A stretch of 64,000 nucleotides of DNA from Phocaeicola faecium. GTDB taxonomy: Bacteria > Bacteroidota > Bacteroidia > Bacteroidales > Bacteroidaceae. Positions 29,208-37,543 of the stretch are shown piece by piece. Made by a program: the position numbers and the translations under genes. The notes beneath the pieces were generated by a model. It was not told where the DNA came from. It worked only from the letters and a program-made list of their open reading frames with translations, and ran no database searches. Within the stretch, counting starts at the first letter, position 1. Every line of letters starts with the position of its first letter. Location: NCBI RefSeq assembly GCF_014837055.1, contig NZ_JACSPQ010000010.1:1-64000 (forward strand), read 5' to 3'.

Positions 29208-30002
29208 ATGGTAAACTTTTCACTTGAAGGTAAGGTTGCTCTCGTAACGGGAGCTTCTTACGGTATCGGCTTTGCGATTGCTACCGCTTTTGCCCAAGCA
29301 GGCGCAACCATTGTTTTCAACGACATTAAGCAAGAACTGGTAGACAAAGGTCTGGCTTCTTATAAAGAAAAAGGTATAGAAGCTCACGGATATGTATGTG
29401 ATGTGACCGACGAAGCAGCGGTAAATGCTTTTATCGCTCAGGTAGAAAAAGAGGTAGGTGTTATCGATATCTTGGTAAATAACGCCGGCATCATCAAGCG
29501 CATCCCGATGTGTGAAATGTCTGCTGCCGAATTTCGTCAGGTAGTCGATGTCGACCTGAATGCTCCTTTCATCGTATCGAAAGCCGTTATTCCGGGCATG
29601 ATAAAAAAAGGACATGGAAAAATCATTAATATCTGTTCGATGATGAGCGAGCTGGGACGCGAAACCGTATCGGCGTATGCGGCTGCCAAAGGCGGATTGA
29701 AAATGCTTACCCGCAATATCGCATCCGAATACGGAGAATACAACATCCAGTGTAACGGCATCGGGCCGGGGTATATTGCTACTCCGCAGACAGCACCTCT
29801 GCGCGAACGGCAGGCAGACGGCTCACGTCATCCCTTCGATGCGTTCATCGTGGCTAAAACTCCGGCAGCGCGTTGGGGAACACCCGAAGACTTGATGGGG
29901 CCGGCTGTATTTCTTGCGTCGGATGCTTCTAATTTTGTAAACGGACATGTATTGTATGTAGACGGCGGTATCCTTGCTTATATCGGCAAACAACCTAAAT
30001 AG
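29208..30002 (+). CDS. SDR oxidoreductase, gluconate 5-dehydrogenase-like
   Basis: 264 aa classical short-chain dehydrogenase. TGASYGIGFAIA cofactor loop, NNAG at about residue 90, catalytic Ser in ICSMMSELG and YAAAK, C-terminal VNGHVLYVDGG. The overall sequence (EGKVALVTGASYGIG, IVFNDI, GYIATPQTAPLRE) resembles gluconate 5-dehydrogenase/IdnO and KduD-type enzymes that interconvert keto and hydroxy sugar acids with NAD(P)H. First gene of a two-gene operon with the GatC-like permease, divergent from the sensor. Exact substrate not determined. Confidence 0.88.
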   Translation: MVNFSLEGKVALVTGASYGIGFAIATAFAQAGATIVFNDIKQELVDKGLASYKEKGIEAHGYVCDVTDEAAVNAFIAQVEKEVGVIDILVNNAGIIKRIPMCEMSAAEFRQVVDVDLNAPFIVSKAVIPGMIKKGHGKIINICSMMSELGRETVSAYAAAKGGLKMLTRNIASEYGEYNIQCNGIGPGYIATPQTAPLRERQADGSRHPFDAFIVAKTPAARWGTPEDLMGPAVFLASDASNFVNGHVLYVDGGILAYIGKQPK

Positions 30003-30033
30003 TCGGTTCTCCGAATAATCAAGAGCTTTGTTT

Positions 30034-31419
30034 ATGGAACAAGTTTTCAGTTATATTATCGGACTGGGTGCGGCGGTCATGATGCCGATTATTTTTACCG
30101 TACTGGGCGTGTGTATCGGCATCCGGTTCGGTAAGGCACTTAAAAGCGGTTTGCTTGTCGGGGTAGGGTTTGTCGGACTGTCTGTTGTAACAGCGCTGCT
30201 TACCGGCAGTTTGGGAGACCCTTTAAAGCGCGTAACCGAAATTTACGGGTTAAGTCTCGGTATTTTCGACATGGGATGGCCTGCTGCTGCTTCCGTAGCC
30301 TATAATACTTCGGTAGGAGCGTTTATCATTCCTGTTTGTTTGGCGGTAAATATACTTATGCTGTTTACGAAGACTACCAAGACTGTAAACATCGACCTTT
30401 GGAACTATTGGCATTTCGCTTTTATCGGTGCGGTGATTTACTTTGCCACGGATAATATCTGGTGGGGATTCTTCGCTGCCGTAATCTGTTACATCCTGAC
30501 CCTGATAATGGCAGACTTAACGTGTAAGCAGTTTCAAACCTATTACGACAAGATGGAAGGGATATCCATTCCACAGCCTTTTTGTCAGGGATTTGTACCT
30601 TTTGCAGTTCTTATAAACAAGATGCTGGATAAGATTCCCGGTTTCGACAAGCTGAATATCGATGCCGAAGGCATGAAGCGTAAATTTGGCATAATGGGCG
30701 AACCGCTGTTTTTAGGCGTCGTAGTAGGATGCGGAATCGGTGCTTTGGCATGTAAAGACGGTAAAGAATTGGTCGACGGCATTCCTTCCATCCTCGGATT
30801 GGGTATCAAGATGGGAGCAGTGATGGAACTTATACCTCGCATAACGGCATTGTTTATAGAAGGACTTCGTCCTATCTCGGACGCTACGCGAGAATTGATA
30901 GCCCGTAAGTTTAAGAGTAACGTAGGCTTGAATATCGGCATGAGCCCGGCACTGGTTATCGGCCATCCCACCACGTTGGTGGTTTCTTTGCTGCTTATTC
31001 CGGTTACGCTTTTCCTGTCCGTTGTGCTTCCGGGAAACCAGTTTCTTCCATTGGCATCGCTGGCAGGGATGTTTTATCTCTTTCCTGCCGTGCTTCCGAT
31101 AACAAAAGGAAATGTGTTGAAAACCTTTTTAATCGGTTTGGTGGCATTAATCGTAGGTTTGTATTTCGTAACAGACTTGGCCCCGTTCTTTACTCAGGCA
31201 GCCCAAGATGTGTATGCAAAGACCGGAGATGCTGCCGTAAAAATTCCCGATGGCTTTCAGGGCGGTTCACTTGATTTTGCCTCAAGCCTCTTTTCGTGGA
31301 TTATTTTTCATGCAATATATAACTTAAAGGTCATCGGTTCGATTGTTTTGGTGGCTTTGACTTTGGGATTGGCTGTTTTCAACCGCAGGCGGATTATCAA
31401 AGAAAGCGAGAAAAAGTAA
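30034..31419 (+). CDS. GatC-like PTS EIIC homologue without PTS partners
   Basis: 461 aa from ATG 30034 (MEQVFSYIIGLG); a TTG two codons earlier is weaker. About 10-11 hydrophobic helices. Similar throughout to the galactitol EIIC GatC: GVGFVGLSVV, FDMGWPAAASVAYNT, VNIDLWNYWHFAF, KFGIMGEPLFLG, IGMSPALVIGH and VLPGNQFLPLASLA. No EIIA, EIIB, HPr or EI gene is in the window, and Bacteroidetes generally lack a PTS. It may therefore act as a secondary transporter for a polyol or sugar acid (inference), with the SDR and glycerate kinase nearby handling its product. Confidence 0.88.
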   Translation: MEQVFSYIIGLGAAVMMPIIFTVLGVCIGIRFGKALKSGLLVGVGFVGLSVVTALLTGSLGDPLKRVTEIYGLSLGIFDMGWPAAASVAYNTSVGAFIIPVCLAVNILMLFTKTTKTVNIDLWNYWHFAFIGAVIYFATDNIWWGFFAAVICYILTLIMADLTCKQFQTYYDKMEGISIPQPFCQGFVPFAVLINKMLDKIPGFDKLNIDAEGMKRKFGIMGEPLFLGVVVGCGIGALACKDGKELVDGIPSILGLGIKMGAVMELIPRITALFIEGLRPISDATRELIARKFKSNVGLNIGMSPALVIGHPTTLVVSLLLIPVTLFLSVVLPGNQFLPLASLAGMFYLFPAVLPITKGNVLKTFLIGLVALIVGLYFVTDLAPFFTQAAQDVYAKTGDAAVKIPDGFQGGSLDFASSLFSWIIFHAIYNLKVIGSIVLVALTLGLAVFNRRRIIKESEKK

Positions 31420-31452
31420 ACAATCAAAGATGCGTGTGTGTTAAAAAAAGCA

Positions 31453-31522
31453 GGCACGAACAGTGCTTCTTGCATGGTTTTTCTTTCCTTTTTCTACCAT
31501 GCAGCGAAGTATTGTCCGTGCC
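31453..31522. terminator. long imperfect inverted repeat after the GatC-like gene
   Basis: Arms of about 26-27 bases begin GGCACGAACAGTGCTTC (31453) and end GTATTGTCCGTGCC (31522), with an 18-20 base pyrimidine-rich loop. It follows the permease stop by 33 bp, so termination is the simplest role. The stem is longer than a normal terminator and carries several mismatches. Confidence 0.6.
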
Positions 31523-31564
31523 TTGCTCTATCTGTAAAAGCGATGTAAATCCTCTTACGTTGCA

Positions 31565-32002
31565 TCAGAAAGCCAATCTCACGGAGTGGTCTCCTTTCTT
31601 GTATGTTTTCATGCCTTCCACTAAGTTTCCACATCCGTCGTTTATTTTCTCACTTTCGTTTCGATAGCGGAAGTCCACGTCGCAAGAAGGTAGTGCAGAC
31701 GAGATTTTCTTTTTACAGATGTCTGCAAATAAATAAATCTTGCTCCAAGTTTTGTACTCCATAAATCGTGTAAGCAATTCTTTTTGCCACTGTTCCATAA
31801 CTACGATACAATCCACTCCTTTGTGCAAAATTTCTTTTAAACTCTTCTCCAGCTTTCTCTCACCCGGTGAACCTAATTCCGACATTTCTGCCGTGGTTAT
31901 CTCGACACCGGTCACTTTAGCTTCATTCAGTTTCTTACGAAACAAACGTTCGGTAGAGAATACTTTTCCGGTACGTTCCAAACCAATAATTAAGACTTTC
32001 AT
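31565..32002 (-). CDS. small protein resembling a low-molecular-weight tyrosine phosphatase without the catalytic Cys
   Basis: 145 aa from ATG 32000-32002 (MKVLIIGLERTGKVFSTERLFRKKL). The layout recalls short LMW-PTP proteins: N-terminal strand MKVLIIG, a loop where active enzymes have C-x5-R-S, here LERTGKVFS with no Cys, then DCIVVMEQWQKELLTRF, close to their DLIFVME..H...L..F segment, and KIYLFADI. The C-terminal half has Cys residues (ICKKKISSALPSC, GCGN) of no obvious role. If the fold is right it is catalytically dead or a binding protein. Low certainty; no neighbour hints at a function. Confidence 0.6.
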   Translation of the reverse strand: MKVLIIGLERTGKVFSTERLFRKKLNEAKVTGVEITTAEMSELGSPGERKLEKSLKEILHKGVDCIVVMEQWQKELLTRFMEYKTWSKIYLFADICKKKISSALPSCDVDFRYRNESEKINDGCGNLVEGMKTYKKGDHSVRLAF

Positions 32003-32195
32003 GGCGCTTGATTTAAAGATTAGTAATAAGGGTAGAGGAATTGCTTTATACACCTCGTGCCTAAATGTATGAATTATTATTTAAATGAGCAAAAATAAAT
32101 ATGAATTATTATTTATTTTGAAGTAAAATAGATGATTTAATACGAAATATGGAAAAGAAGTGACCTTTTTGTTTTGCTTTTGACGTACGAAAAAA

Positions 32196-32233
32196 GCATG
32201 GAATACAGCGAATATTATCCGTGTAATCCATGC
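32196..32233 (-). terminator. terminator of the fumarase gene
   Basis: GCATGGAATACA (32196-32207) pairs with TGTAATCCATGC (32222-32233), 12 bases with one mismatch. On the minus strand it is followed by a run of T (plus-strand A-run at 32190-32195). It lies 28 bp after the fumarase stop. Confidence 0.75.
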
Positions 32234-32261
32234 TTTGCCAATATCAGAACTTGACTTTTAT

Positions 32262-33905
32262 TTATTTGCAGTTTCCGGTGCAGCGGGGTTTGATTTGTTT
32301 AAAGAAATCATTGCCTTTGTTATCAACAAGGATGAATGCCGGGAAATCTTCAACTTCAATTTTCCAGATGGCTTCCATTCCCAGTTCCGGATATTCCACA
32401 CATTCGATGCTCTTGATGTTGTTTTGAGCCAAGATAGCAGCCGGACCACCGATTGAACCGAGGTAGAAACCGCCATGTTTCTTACAAGCGTCGGTAACGG
32501 CTTGGCTTCGGTTACCTTTAGCCAACATAATCATGCTTCCGCCGTGGCTTTGGAACAAGTCTACATACGGGTCCATACGTCCTGCCGTGGTCGGTCCCAT
32601 AGAACCACACGCCATGCCCTGCGGAGTTTTAGCCGGTCCGGCGTAATAGATAGGATGATCTTTGATGTATTGCGGAAGGTCTTCACCACGGTCAAGGCGT
32701 TCTTTCAGTTTTGCATGAGCGATGTCTCGGCCCACGATGATAGTACCGTTTAATGACAGACGTGTAGCAACCGGATACTTGTCGAGTTCGGCAAGGATTT
32801 CCGGCATCGGGCGGTTCAGGTCAATCTTCACGGCATTGCCTTCGCCAGCCTGACGCAATGCTTCCGGAATCAGTTCGCCCGGATTTGAATCAAGTTTTTC
32901 AATCCAGATACCGTCTTTGTTAATCTTACACTTGATATTGCGGTCGGCAGAGCAAGATACGCCCAAACCTACCGGACAAGAAGCGCCGTGGCGGGGCAAA
33001 CGGATGATGCGTACATCGTGTGCATAATATTTTCCGCCGAACTGTGCGCCCAAACCGATGCGGTGAGCCTCGTCCAGAACTTGTTTTTCCAGTTCGATGT
33101 CGCGGAACGCACGTCCGTATTCGTTACCCGTAGTAGGCAGATTATCATAGAAGTGAGTAGAAGCCAGCTTAACCGTCAGCAGGTTCTTTTCGGCAGACGT
33201 TCCGCCGATAACGAATGCGATGTGGTAAGGAGGACAAGCCGCAGTACCCAATGTCTTCATTTTTTCAACCAAGAACGGAACCAGTGTAGCCGGGTTCAGG
33301 ATAGCTTTTGTTTCTTGATACAAATAAGTCTTGTTGGCAGAACCTCCACCTTTGGTCACGCAAAGGAATTCATACTCCATGCCTTCGGTAGCTTCGATGT
33401 CGATTTGAGCCGGAAGGTTGCAGCGGGTGTTTACTTCTTCGTACATGCTGAGCGGAGCATTCTGTGAGTAACGCAGGTTTTCTTCGGTATAAGTTTTGTA
33501 AACTCCTAATGAAAGAGCTTCTTCATCACAGTAGCCGGTCCATACTTGCTGTCCTTTTTCTCCGTGGATAATTGCCGTACCCGTATCTTGGCAGAACGGC
33601 AAAACGCCTTTGGCAGCTACCTCTGCATTGCGCAGGAACGTAAGAGCTACGTATTTATCGTTGTCGCTTGCTTCCGGGTCGTTCAAAATCTTTGCCACTT
33701 GCTCGTTGTGAGAGCGGCGCAGCATGAATGAAACATCACGGAATGCAGCGTTTGCCATAGCTGTCAAACCTTCCTTTTCGATTTTCAGGATAGGTTTTCC
33801 TTCAAACTCGCTTACTGATACATAATCTTTGGTAAGCAGATAGTATTCAGTCGTATCTTTTCCTTTTTCGAACATCGGCTGATACTTGAATTCGGGTGTT
33901 GCCAT
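32262..33905 (-). CDS. class I fumarate hydratase (Fe-S)
   Basis: 547 aa from ATG 33903-33905 ([24 protein letters not shown]). Oxygen-sensitive [4Fe-4S] fumarase as in E. coli FumA/FumB (548 aa). Cluster cysteines lie in [17 protein letters not shown] and [27 protein letters not shown] and [13 protein letters not shown] are conserved. Catalyses fumarate/malate interconversion, part of the reductive succinate branch in anaerobic Bacteroidetes. Monocistronic; -7 TACCTTTG at 33939-33946 minus. Confidence 0.95.
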   Translation of the reverse strand: MATPEFKYQPMFEKGKDTTEYYLLTKDYVSVSEFEGKPILKIEKEGLTAMANAAFRDVSFMLRRSHNEQVAKILNDPEASDNDKYVALTFLRNAEVAAKGVLPFCQDTGTAIIHGEKGQQVWTGYCDEEALSLGVYKTYTEENLRYSQNAPLSMYEEVNTRCNLPAQIDIEATEGMEYEFLCVTKGGGSANKTYLYQETKAILNPATLVPFLVEKMKTLGTAACPPYHIAFVIGGTSAEKNLLTVKLASTHFYDNLPTTGNEYGRAFRDIELEKQVLDEAHRIGLGAQFGGKYYAHDVRIIRLPRHGASCPVGLGVSCSADRNIKCKINKDGIWIEKLDSNPGELIPEALRQAGEGNAVKIDLNRPMPEILAELDKYPVATRLSLNGTIIVGRDIAHAKLKERLDRGEDLPQYIKDHPIYYAGPAKTPQGMACGSMGPTTAGRMDPYVDLFQSHGGSMIMLAKGNRSQAVTDACKKHGGFYLGSIGGPAAILAQNNIKSIECVEYPELGMEAIWKIEVEDFPAFILVDNKGNDFFKQIKPRCTGNCK

Positions 33906-33938
33906 AATCAAAAAATTAAAATGTTAGTCATTATGGAG

Positions 33939-33946
33939 CAAAGGTA
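33939..33946 (-). promoter_or_regulatory. -7 box of the fumarase gene
   Basis: Minus strand TACCTTTG, 33 bp before the start codon. Confidence 0.5.
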
Positions 33947-34096
33947 CAAAGTATTATTGAAATTTTTCCTTAATCAAGGTGAAAAGTTTTGCCTTGTTCC
34001 CAACAAAAAAACATGCTTCTGTGTCATGCCATCTTTTTTGCCGGCATATCGTGTACGGGCTGTAAGCGTTGTTTTGGCATGTTTTGACACCTGAAA

Positions 34097-34180
34097 AATG
34101 CTATGGGTAGAACCGGTCAACGCTATGGGTAGAAACAGTAAACACTACCGCATGAAACAGGTAACACTAACGGTAGCGTT
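34097..34180. repeat. 22-bp-period modular array E (4 units)
   Basis: 18-mers at 34097, 34119, 34141 and 34163: AATGCTATGGGTAGAACC, AACGCTATGGGTAGAAAC, AACACTACCGCATGAAAC and AACACTAACGGTAGCGTT, with linkers GGTC, AGTA, AGGT. It occupies the middle of the 445-bp gap 33906-34350 between divergent fumarase and fabI. The 3' flank (GATTTCT, then GTTCTCAC) resembles that of array F. Nothing else recognisable in the gap apart from the two promoters. Confidence 0.87.
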
Positions 34181-34316
34181 CGGAGGAGGTTCCGGCTGAA
34201 GATTTCTGCTTGTGTTCTCACGGGAAAAAACGTGTCTGAATAAACTTAATATCCGCTTATTTTCAGTAAGATATGGATTTAGTATGGAATTTAAGCGGCA
34301 GTCTGTAAATAAGTTC

Positions 34317-34324
34317 GTATCTTT
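34317..34324 (+). promoter_or_regulatory. -7 box of fabI
   Basis: TATCTTTG, 26 bp before the fabI ATG, fits TAnnTTTG. Confidence 0.55.
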
Positions 34325-34350
34325 GTGCCCGAATTTATAATAAATAAAGT

Positions 34351-35208
34351 ATGAGTTATAATTTACTGAAAGGAAAAAGAGGGGTTATTTTCGGTGCTTT
34401 GAACGAACAATCCATTGCGTGGAAAGTAGCTGAAAGAGCAGTAGAAGAAGGTGCTGTAATCACTTTGTCGAACACTCCCGTAGCAGTACGTATGGGTGAA
34501 GTTTCTGCTTTGGCAGAGAAACTGAACTGTGAGATTATTCCGGCAGACGCAACCAGCGTAGAGGACTTGGAAAATGTGTTCAAACGTTCGATGGAGGTAT
34601 TGGGCGGAAAGATTGACTTCGTGCTGCATTCTATTGGTATGTCGCCGAACGTTCGCAAGAAGCGTACGTATGATGACCTTGATTATGATATGCTGGAGAA
34701 AACGTTAGATATATCGGCTGTTTCATTCCATAAAATGATTCAGTCTGCTAAAAAGTTGAATGCTATCAATGATTACGGTTCGATTCTGGCTTTGAGCTAT
34801 GTGGCTGCCCAGCGTACTTTTTACGGTTATAATGACATGGCGGATGCCAAAGCGCTGTTGGAATCAATCGCCCGTAGCTTTGGTTATATTTACGGACGCG
34901 AGCATAACGTACGTATCAATACGATTTCTCAGTCGCCTACGATGACTACTGCCGGTTCGGGAGTGAAAGGAATGGATAAGTTGTTTGATTTTGCTAACCG
35001 CATGTCTCCGCTGGGAAATGCGTCGGCAGACGAATGTGCTGACTATTGCATCGTGATGTTCTCTGACCTGACCCGTAAAGTAACCATGCAGAACCTGTTC
35101 CACGATGGAGGTTTCTCAAGCGTGGGAATGAGCTTGCGTGCGATGGCTACTTATGAAAAAGGACTTGACGAATACAAAGACGAAAATGGAAACATCATCT
35201 ACGGATGA
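34351..35208 (+). CDS. fabI: enoyl-ACP reductase (NADH)
   Basis: 285 aa. FabI form of the SDR fold: GKRGVIFGALNEQSIAWKVAE cofactor loop, VLHSIGMSP, ILALSYVAAQRTFYGYNDMADAKALLESIARSF carrying the FabI Tyr-x6-Lys pair (Y-NDMADA-K), then INTISQSPTMTTAGSGVKGMD. Reduces trans-2-enoyl-ACP in the last step of fatty-acid elongation. Own promoter and a strong terminator 23 bp after the stop. Confidence 0.95.
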   Translation: MSYNLLKGKRGVIFGALNEQSIAWKVAERAVEEGAVITLSNTPVAVRMGEVSALAEKLNCEIIPADATSVEDLENVFKRSMEVLGGKIDFVLHSIGMSPNVRKKRTYDDLDYDMLEKTLDISAVSFHKMIQSAKKLNAINDYGSILALSYVAAQRTFYGYNDMADAKALLESIARSFGYIYGREHNVRINTISQSPTMTTAGSGVKGMDKLFDFANRMSPLGNASADECADYCIVMFSDLTRKVTMQNLFHDGGFSSVGMSLRAMATYEKGLDEYKDENGNIIYG

Positions 35209-35231
35209 TTAGTATAATCTTAATATCAATG

Positions 35232-35282
35232 CACGGACTTACACGGTTTGATAGCGAATACTCGTGTAAGTCCGTGTTTTTT
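35232..35282 (+). terminator. strong rho-independent terminator of fabI
   Basis: Perfect 14-bp stem CACGGACTTACACG (35232-35245) with CGTGTAAGTCCGTG (35263-35276), 17-base loop, then six T. The arm sequence resembles the hairpins after the fumarase and OmpH-like genes. Confidence 0.9.
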
Positions 35283-35296
35283 CAGTTATAATAACG

Positions 35297-36001
35297 ATGG
35301 ATGCAGCTTTATATTTATTGCCTGTAACGTTAGGCGATACTCCGGTCGACAAGGTGTTGCCGGCGTATAACCGTGAAGTAATCCGGGGTATCAAACATTT
35401 CATAGTAGAAGATGTCCGTTCGGCACGACGGTTCTTGAAAAAAGTCGATGCGGAAATCAATATCGACGAACTGACTTTTTATCCGTTGAACAAGCATACT
35501 TCGGCGGAAGAAGTATCCGGTTATTTGAAACCTCTGGAAGAGGGAGCGCCGATGGGGGTGATTTCGGAGGCAGGCTGTCCGGCTGTTGCCGATCCGGGTG
35601 CCGACGTGGTAGCGATAACTCAGAGAAAGAATCTGCGCGTGGTTCCTTTGGTAGGCCCTTCGTCTATCCTTCTGTCTGTTATGGGGTCGGGATTTAACGG
35701 TCAAAGTTTTGCTTTTCATGGTTATCTGCCGATAGAACCGGGCGAACGCACCAAGCGTTTGAAAGAGTTGGAGTCGCGCATCTATACCGAGAGCCAGACT
35801 CAGCTTTTCATCGAGACTCCTTACCGGAACAATAAAATGGCGGAAGAAATACTCCGTACCTGCCGTCCGCAAACGAAACTTTGTATCGCTGCCAATCTGA
35901 CGTGTGACGGAGAATATATCCGTACGAAATCGGTCAAAGAATGGAAAGGTAAACTGCCCGATTTGAATAAAATCCCCTGTATCTTTTTATTGTATAAGTA
36001 G
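35297..36001 (+). CDS. SAM-dependent methyltransferase, RsmI/tetrapyrrole-methylase fold, short form
   Basis: 234 aa. It shows the RsmI-type landmarks: YLLPVTLGD near the start, VISEAGCPAVADPGADVV (compare SDAGTPLISDPG in E. coli RsmI), VPLVGPSSILLSVMGSGFNGQSFAFHGYLPI and FIETPYRNNKMAEEIL. E. coli RsmI (286 aa) 2'-O-methylates C1402 of 16S rRNA; the C-terminal part is missing here. Bacteroidetes often carry this short paralogue besides a full one, so its target may differ. Starts 15 bp after the fabI terminator. Confidence 0.83.
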   Translation: MDAALYLLPVTLGDTPVDKVLPAYNREVIRGIKHFIVEDVRSARRFLKKVDAEINIDELTFYPLNKHTSAEEVSGYLKPLEEGAPMGVISEAGCPAVADPGADVVAITQRKNLRVVPLVGPSSILLSVMGSGFNGQSFAFHGYLPIEPGERTKRLKELESRIYTESQTQLFIETPYRNNKMAEEILRTCRPQTKLCIAANLTCDGEYIRTKSVKEWKGKLPDLNKIPCIFLLYK

Positions 36002-36008
36002 TTCGGGT

Positions 36009-36494
36009 TTATAAAAGGAGTTGAAAGTCGTACACATCCAACCATTTGCCAAATTTCCTGCCTACTTCATTGAAGCGTGAAACCTGCCGGAAGCCCAAAG
36101 ATTCGTGCAAGCGCACGCTTGCTTCGTTCGGTACAGTGATGCAGGCTATCAGGGTATGTAGTTTTGCGTTGCGGCAAATGGTGATTAGTTCTTTCATCAG
36201 CAGGCTTCCCACGCCCTTTCCCGTATAGTCGGGATGCAGATAAATGGTTGTTTCGGCGGTGTGGCTGTAAGCCTGTTTTTCTTTCCAAGCGTGGGCGTAA
36301 CAGTATCCTATAACTTTTCCGTCTTTTTCGTAAACCAAGTAAGGATAGTTCTTGTCCGTGAAACTTCTCATGCGCCGTTCCATTTCTTTTTCGCTGACGG
36401 GTTCGGTTTCGAAAGTTATGCAAGTGTTGGTTATGTACGTGTTATAGATGTTTGTGATAGCCGGAATATCTTCAGGCTTGACGTTTCGTATCAT
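36009..36494 (-). CDS. GNAT N-acetyltransferase
   Basis: 161 aa from ATG 36492-36494 (MIRNVKPEDIPAITNIYN); a start ten codons upstream would overlap the preceding gene. GNAT fold with acetyl-CoA loop YLHPDYTGKGVGSLLMKEL and C-terminal NEASVRLHESLGFRQVSRFNEVGRKFGKWLDVYDFQLLL. The string resembles phosphinothricin/L-amino-acid N-acetyltransferases of the Pat/MddA group, which acetylate methionine analogues. Substrate not provable here. Follows the membrane protein gene by 13 bp. Confidence 0.88.
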   Translation of the reverse strand: MIRNVKPEDIPAITNIYNTYITNTCITFETEPVSEKEMERRMRSFTDKNYPYLVYEKDGKVIGYCYAHAWKEKQAYSHTAETTIYLHPDYTGKGVGSLLMKELITICRNAKLHTLIACITVPNEASVRLHESLGFRQVSRFNEVGRKFGKWLDVYDFQLLL

Positions 36495-36507
36495 GTTGCT
36501 TCTTTTT

Positions 36508-37494
36508 TTATGAGTTTGATTCAAATTCCTTCCAAACCTCAGCCGCCATTTGCAGGGCTTCTGCTTCCTTTCGCAACCTTTGGCTAAAGGCTTCGGGAGT
36601 GTTAAAGATGTCTTCGAAAGAGAAGAAACGTCCGTTTGGTAAACAGATTTCTTTTTCTTGTCGCAGCGGGAAAATATATAGCTGAATATTCTTTACATAC
36701 GAACACCTCAGTATAGTCTGGTATTTTAGTATCAGTCTGGGGAATATGGGCTTCTCTGGCTGTGCAGGTGCAAAGTGTTTGTAAGCTAAGCGTGTGGCAT
36801 ATTTTTCTGCTTTGCGGAGAGAACCGTCGAATAACATTTCAATGGGCAAATCCCATACGCTTGTCTTGTCTTGGGTGAGATAAATCTTTTTGTTACATAT
36901 TGGGGCGATGCGCAGAAGATTCTGCCGGAAGGCGTTTTCTTTGGCTGCAAAATGAATGCCGATGCTGTTTACTATCAGGCATAACAAATAGATAAACGGG
37001 GGCGGGAGGTAGGCTATGAGAAAATAACTTCTGGGTGAGAGCGAAGGACTCCAGTAGTTTAGTATAATCAAGCACAGTAAGTGAAGGGTAGACAGTACGA
37101 CTATGATTTTGGCTTCGAGCGTGAACGTTACACAGGCGTTCAGGTGTAACTTTTTCAGGATGCTTTGATAGATTTCAGGCGCGGTAATGTGGATGAAAGC
37201 CCCGATAAGCAGCATGAAGTCCAGCGTGGGAGTAATGCTTTTGGGAGGCAGGTAATCATATCCCGTAAGCAGGCGGAGGATGTAGCAAAGTCCGATTCCT
37301 ATGATGCCTTGCAGCAAAAAGAAATTAAGGGTTTTAAGTTTTACGATGTTATACCATAAGGCTACGATACTGATGGCCAATCCGAAACCTAACATCAAAG
37401 TTGTAGGGAAAAAATATAATCCGCACAAGGTGATAATGGTAGGCAGTAAACCTAACGATGCGACTTTGTCTTTATATCTCAAGATTGCTTTCAT
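36508..37494 (-). CDS. hypothetical membrane protein with C-terminal soluble domain
   Basis: 328 aa, not recognised. About six hydrophobic helices in the first 190 residues (LLPTIITLCGLYFF, MLGFGLAISIVALWY, FFLLQGIIGIGLCYILRLL, LDFMLLIGAFIHI, VVLSTLHLLCLIIL, LIAYLPPPFIYLLCLIV). A soluble region follows with VWDLPIEMLFDGS, RLILKYQTILRCSYVKNIQLYIFPLRQEKEICLPNGRFFSFEDIF. The last stretch is faintly like a NUDIX beta-sheet but has no NUDIX box. No signal peptide. Cotranscribed with the acetyltransferase; function unknown. Confidence 0.7.
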   Translation of the reverse strand: MKAILRYKDKVASLGLLPTIITLCGLYFFPTTLMLGFGLAISIVALWYNIVKLKTLNFFLLQGIIGIGLCYILRLLTGYDYLPPKSITPTLDFMLLIGAFIHITAPEIYQSILKKLHLNACVTFTLEAKIIVVLSTLHLLCLIILNYWSPSLSPRSYFLIAYLPPPFIYLLCLIVNSIGIHFAAKENAFRQNLLRIAPICNKKIYLTQDKTSVWDLPIEMLFDGSLRKAEKYATRLAYKHFAPAQPEKPIFPRLILKYQTILRCSYVKNIQLYIFPLRQEKEICLPNGRFFSFEDIFNTPEAFSQRLRKEAEALQMAAEVWKEFESNS

Positions 37495-37543
37495 GAGCCG
37501 GGGACTTTTTGAAAATAGATAACAAGCGCACGGGCAAAAATGT

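Noticed and set aside
31434-31667. 77-codon plus-strand frame after the GatC-like gene
   Set aside because: It covers the long inverted repeat and then runs antisense into the phosphatase-like gene.
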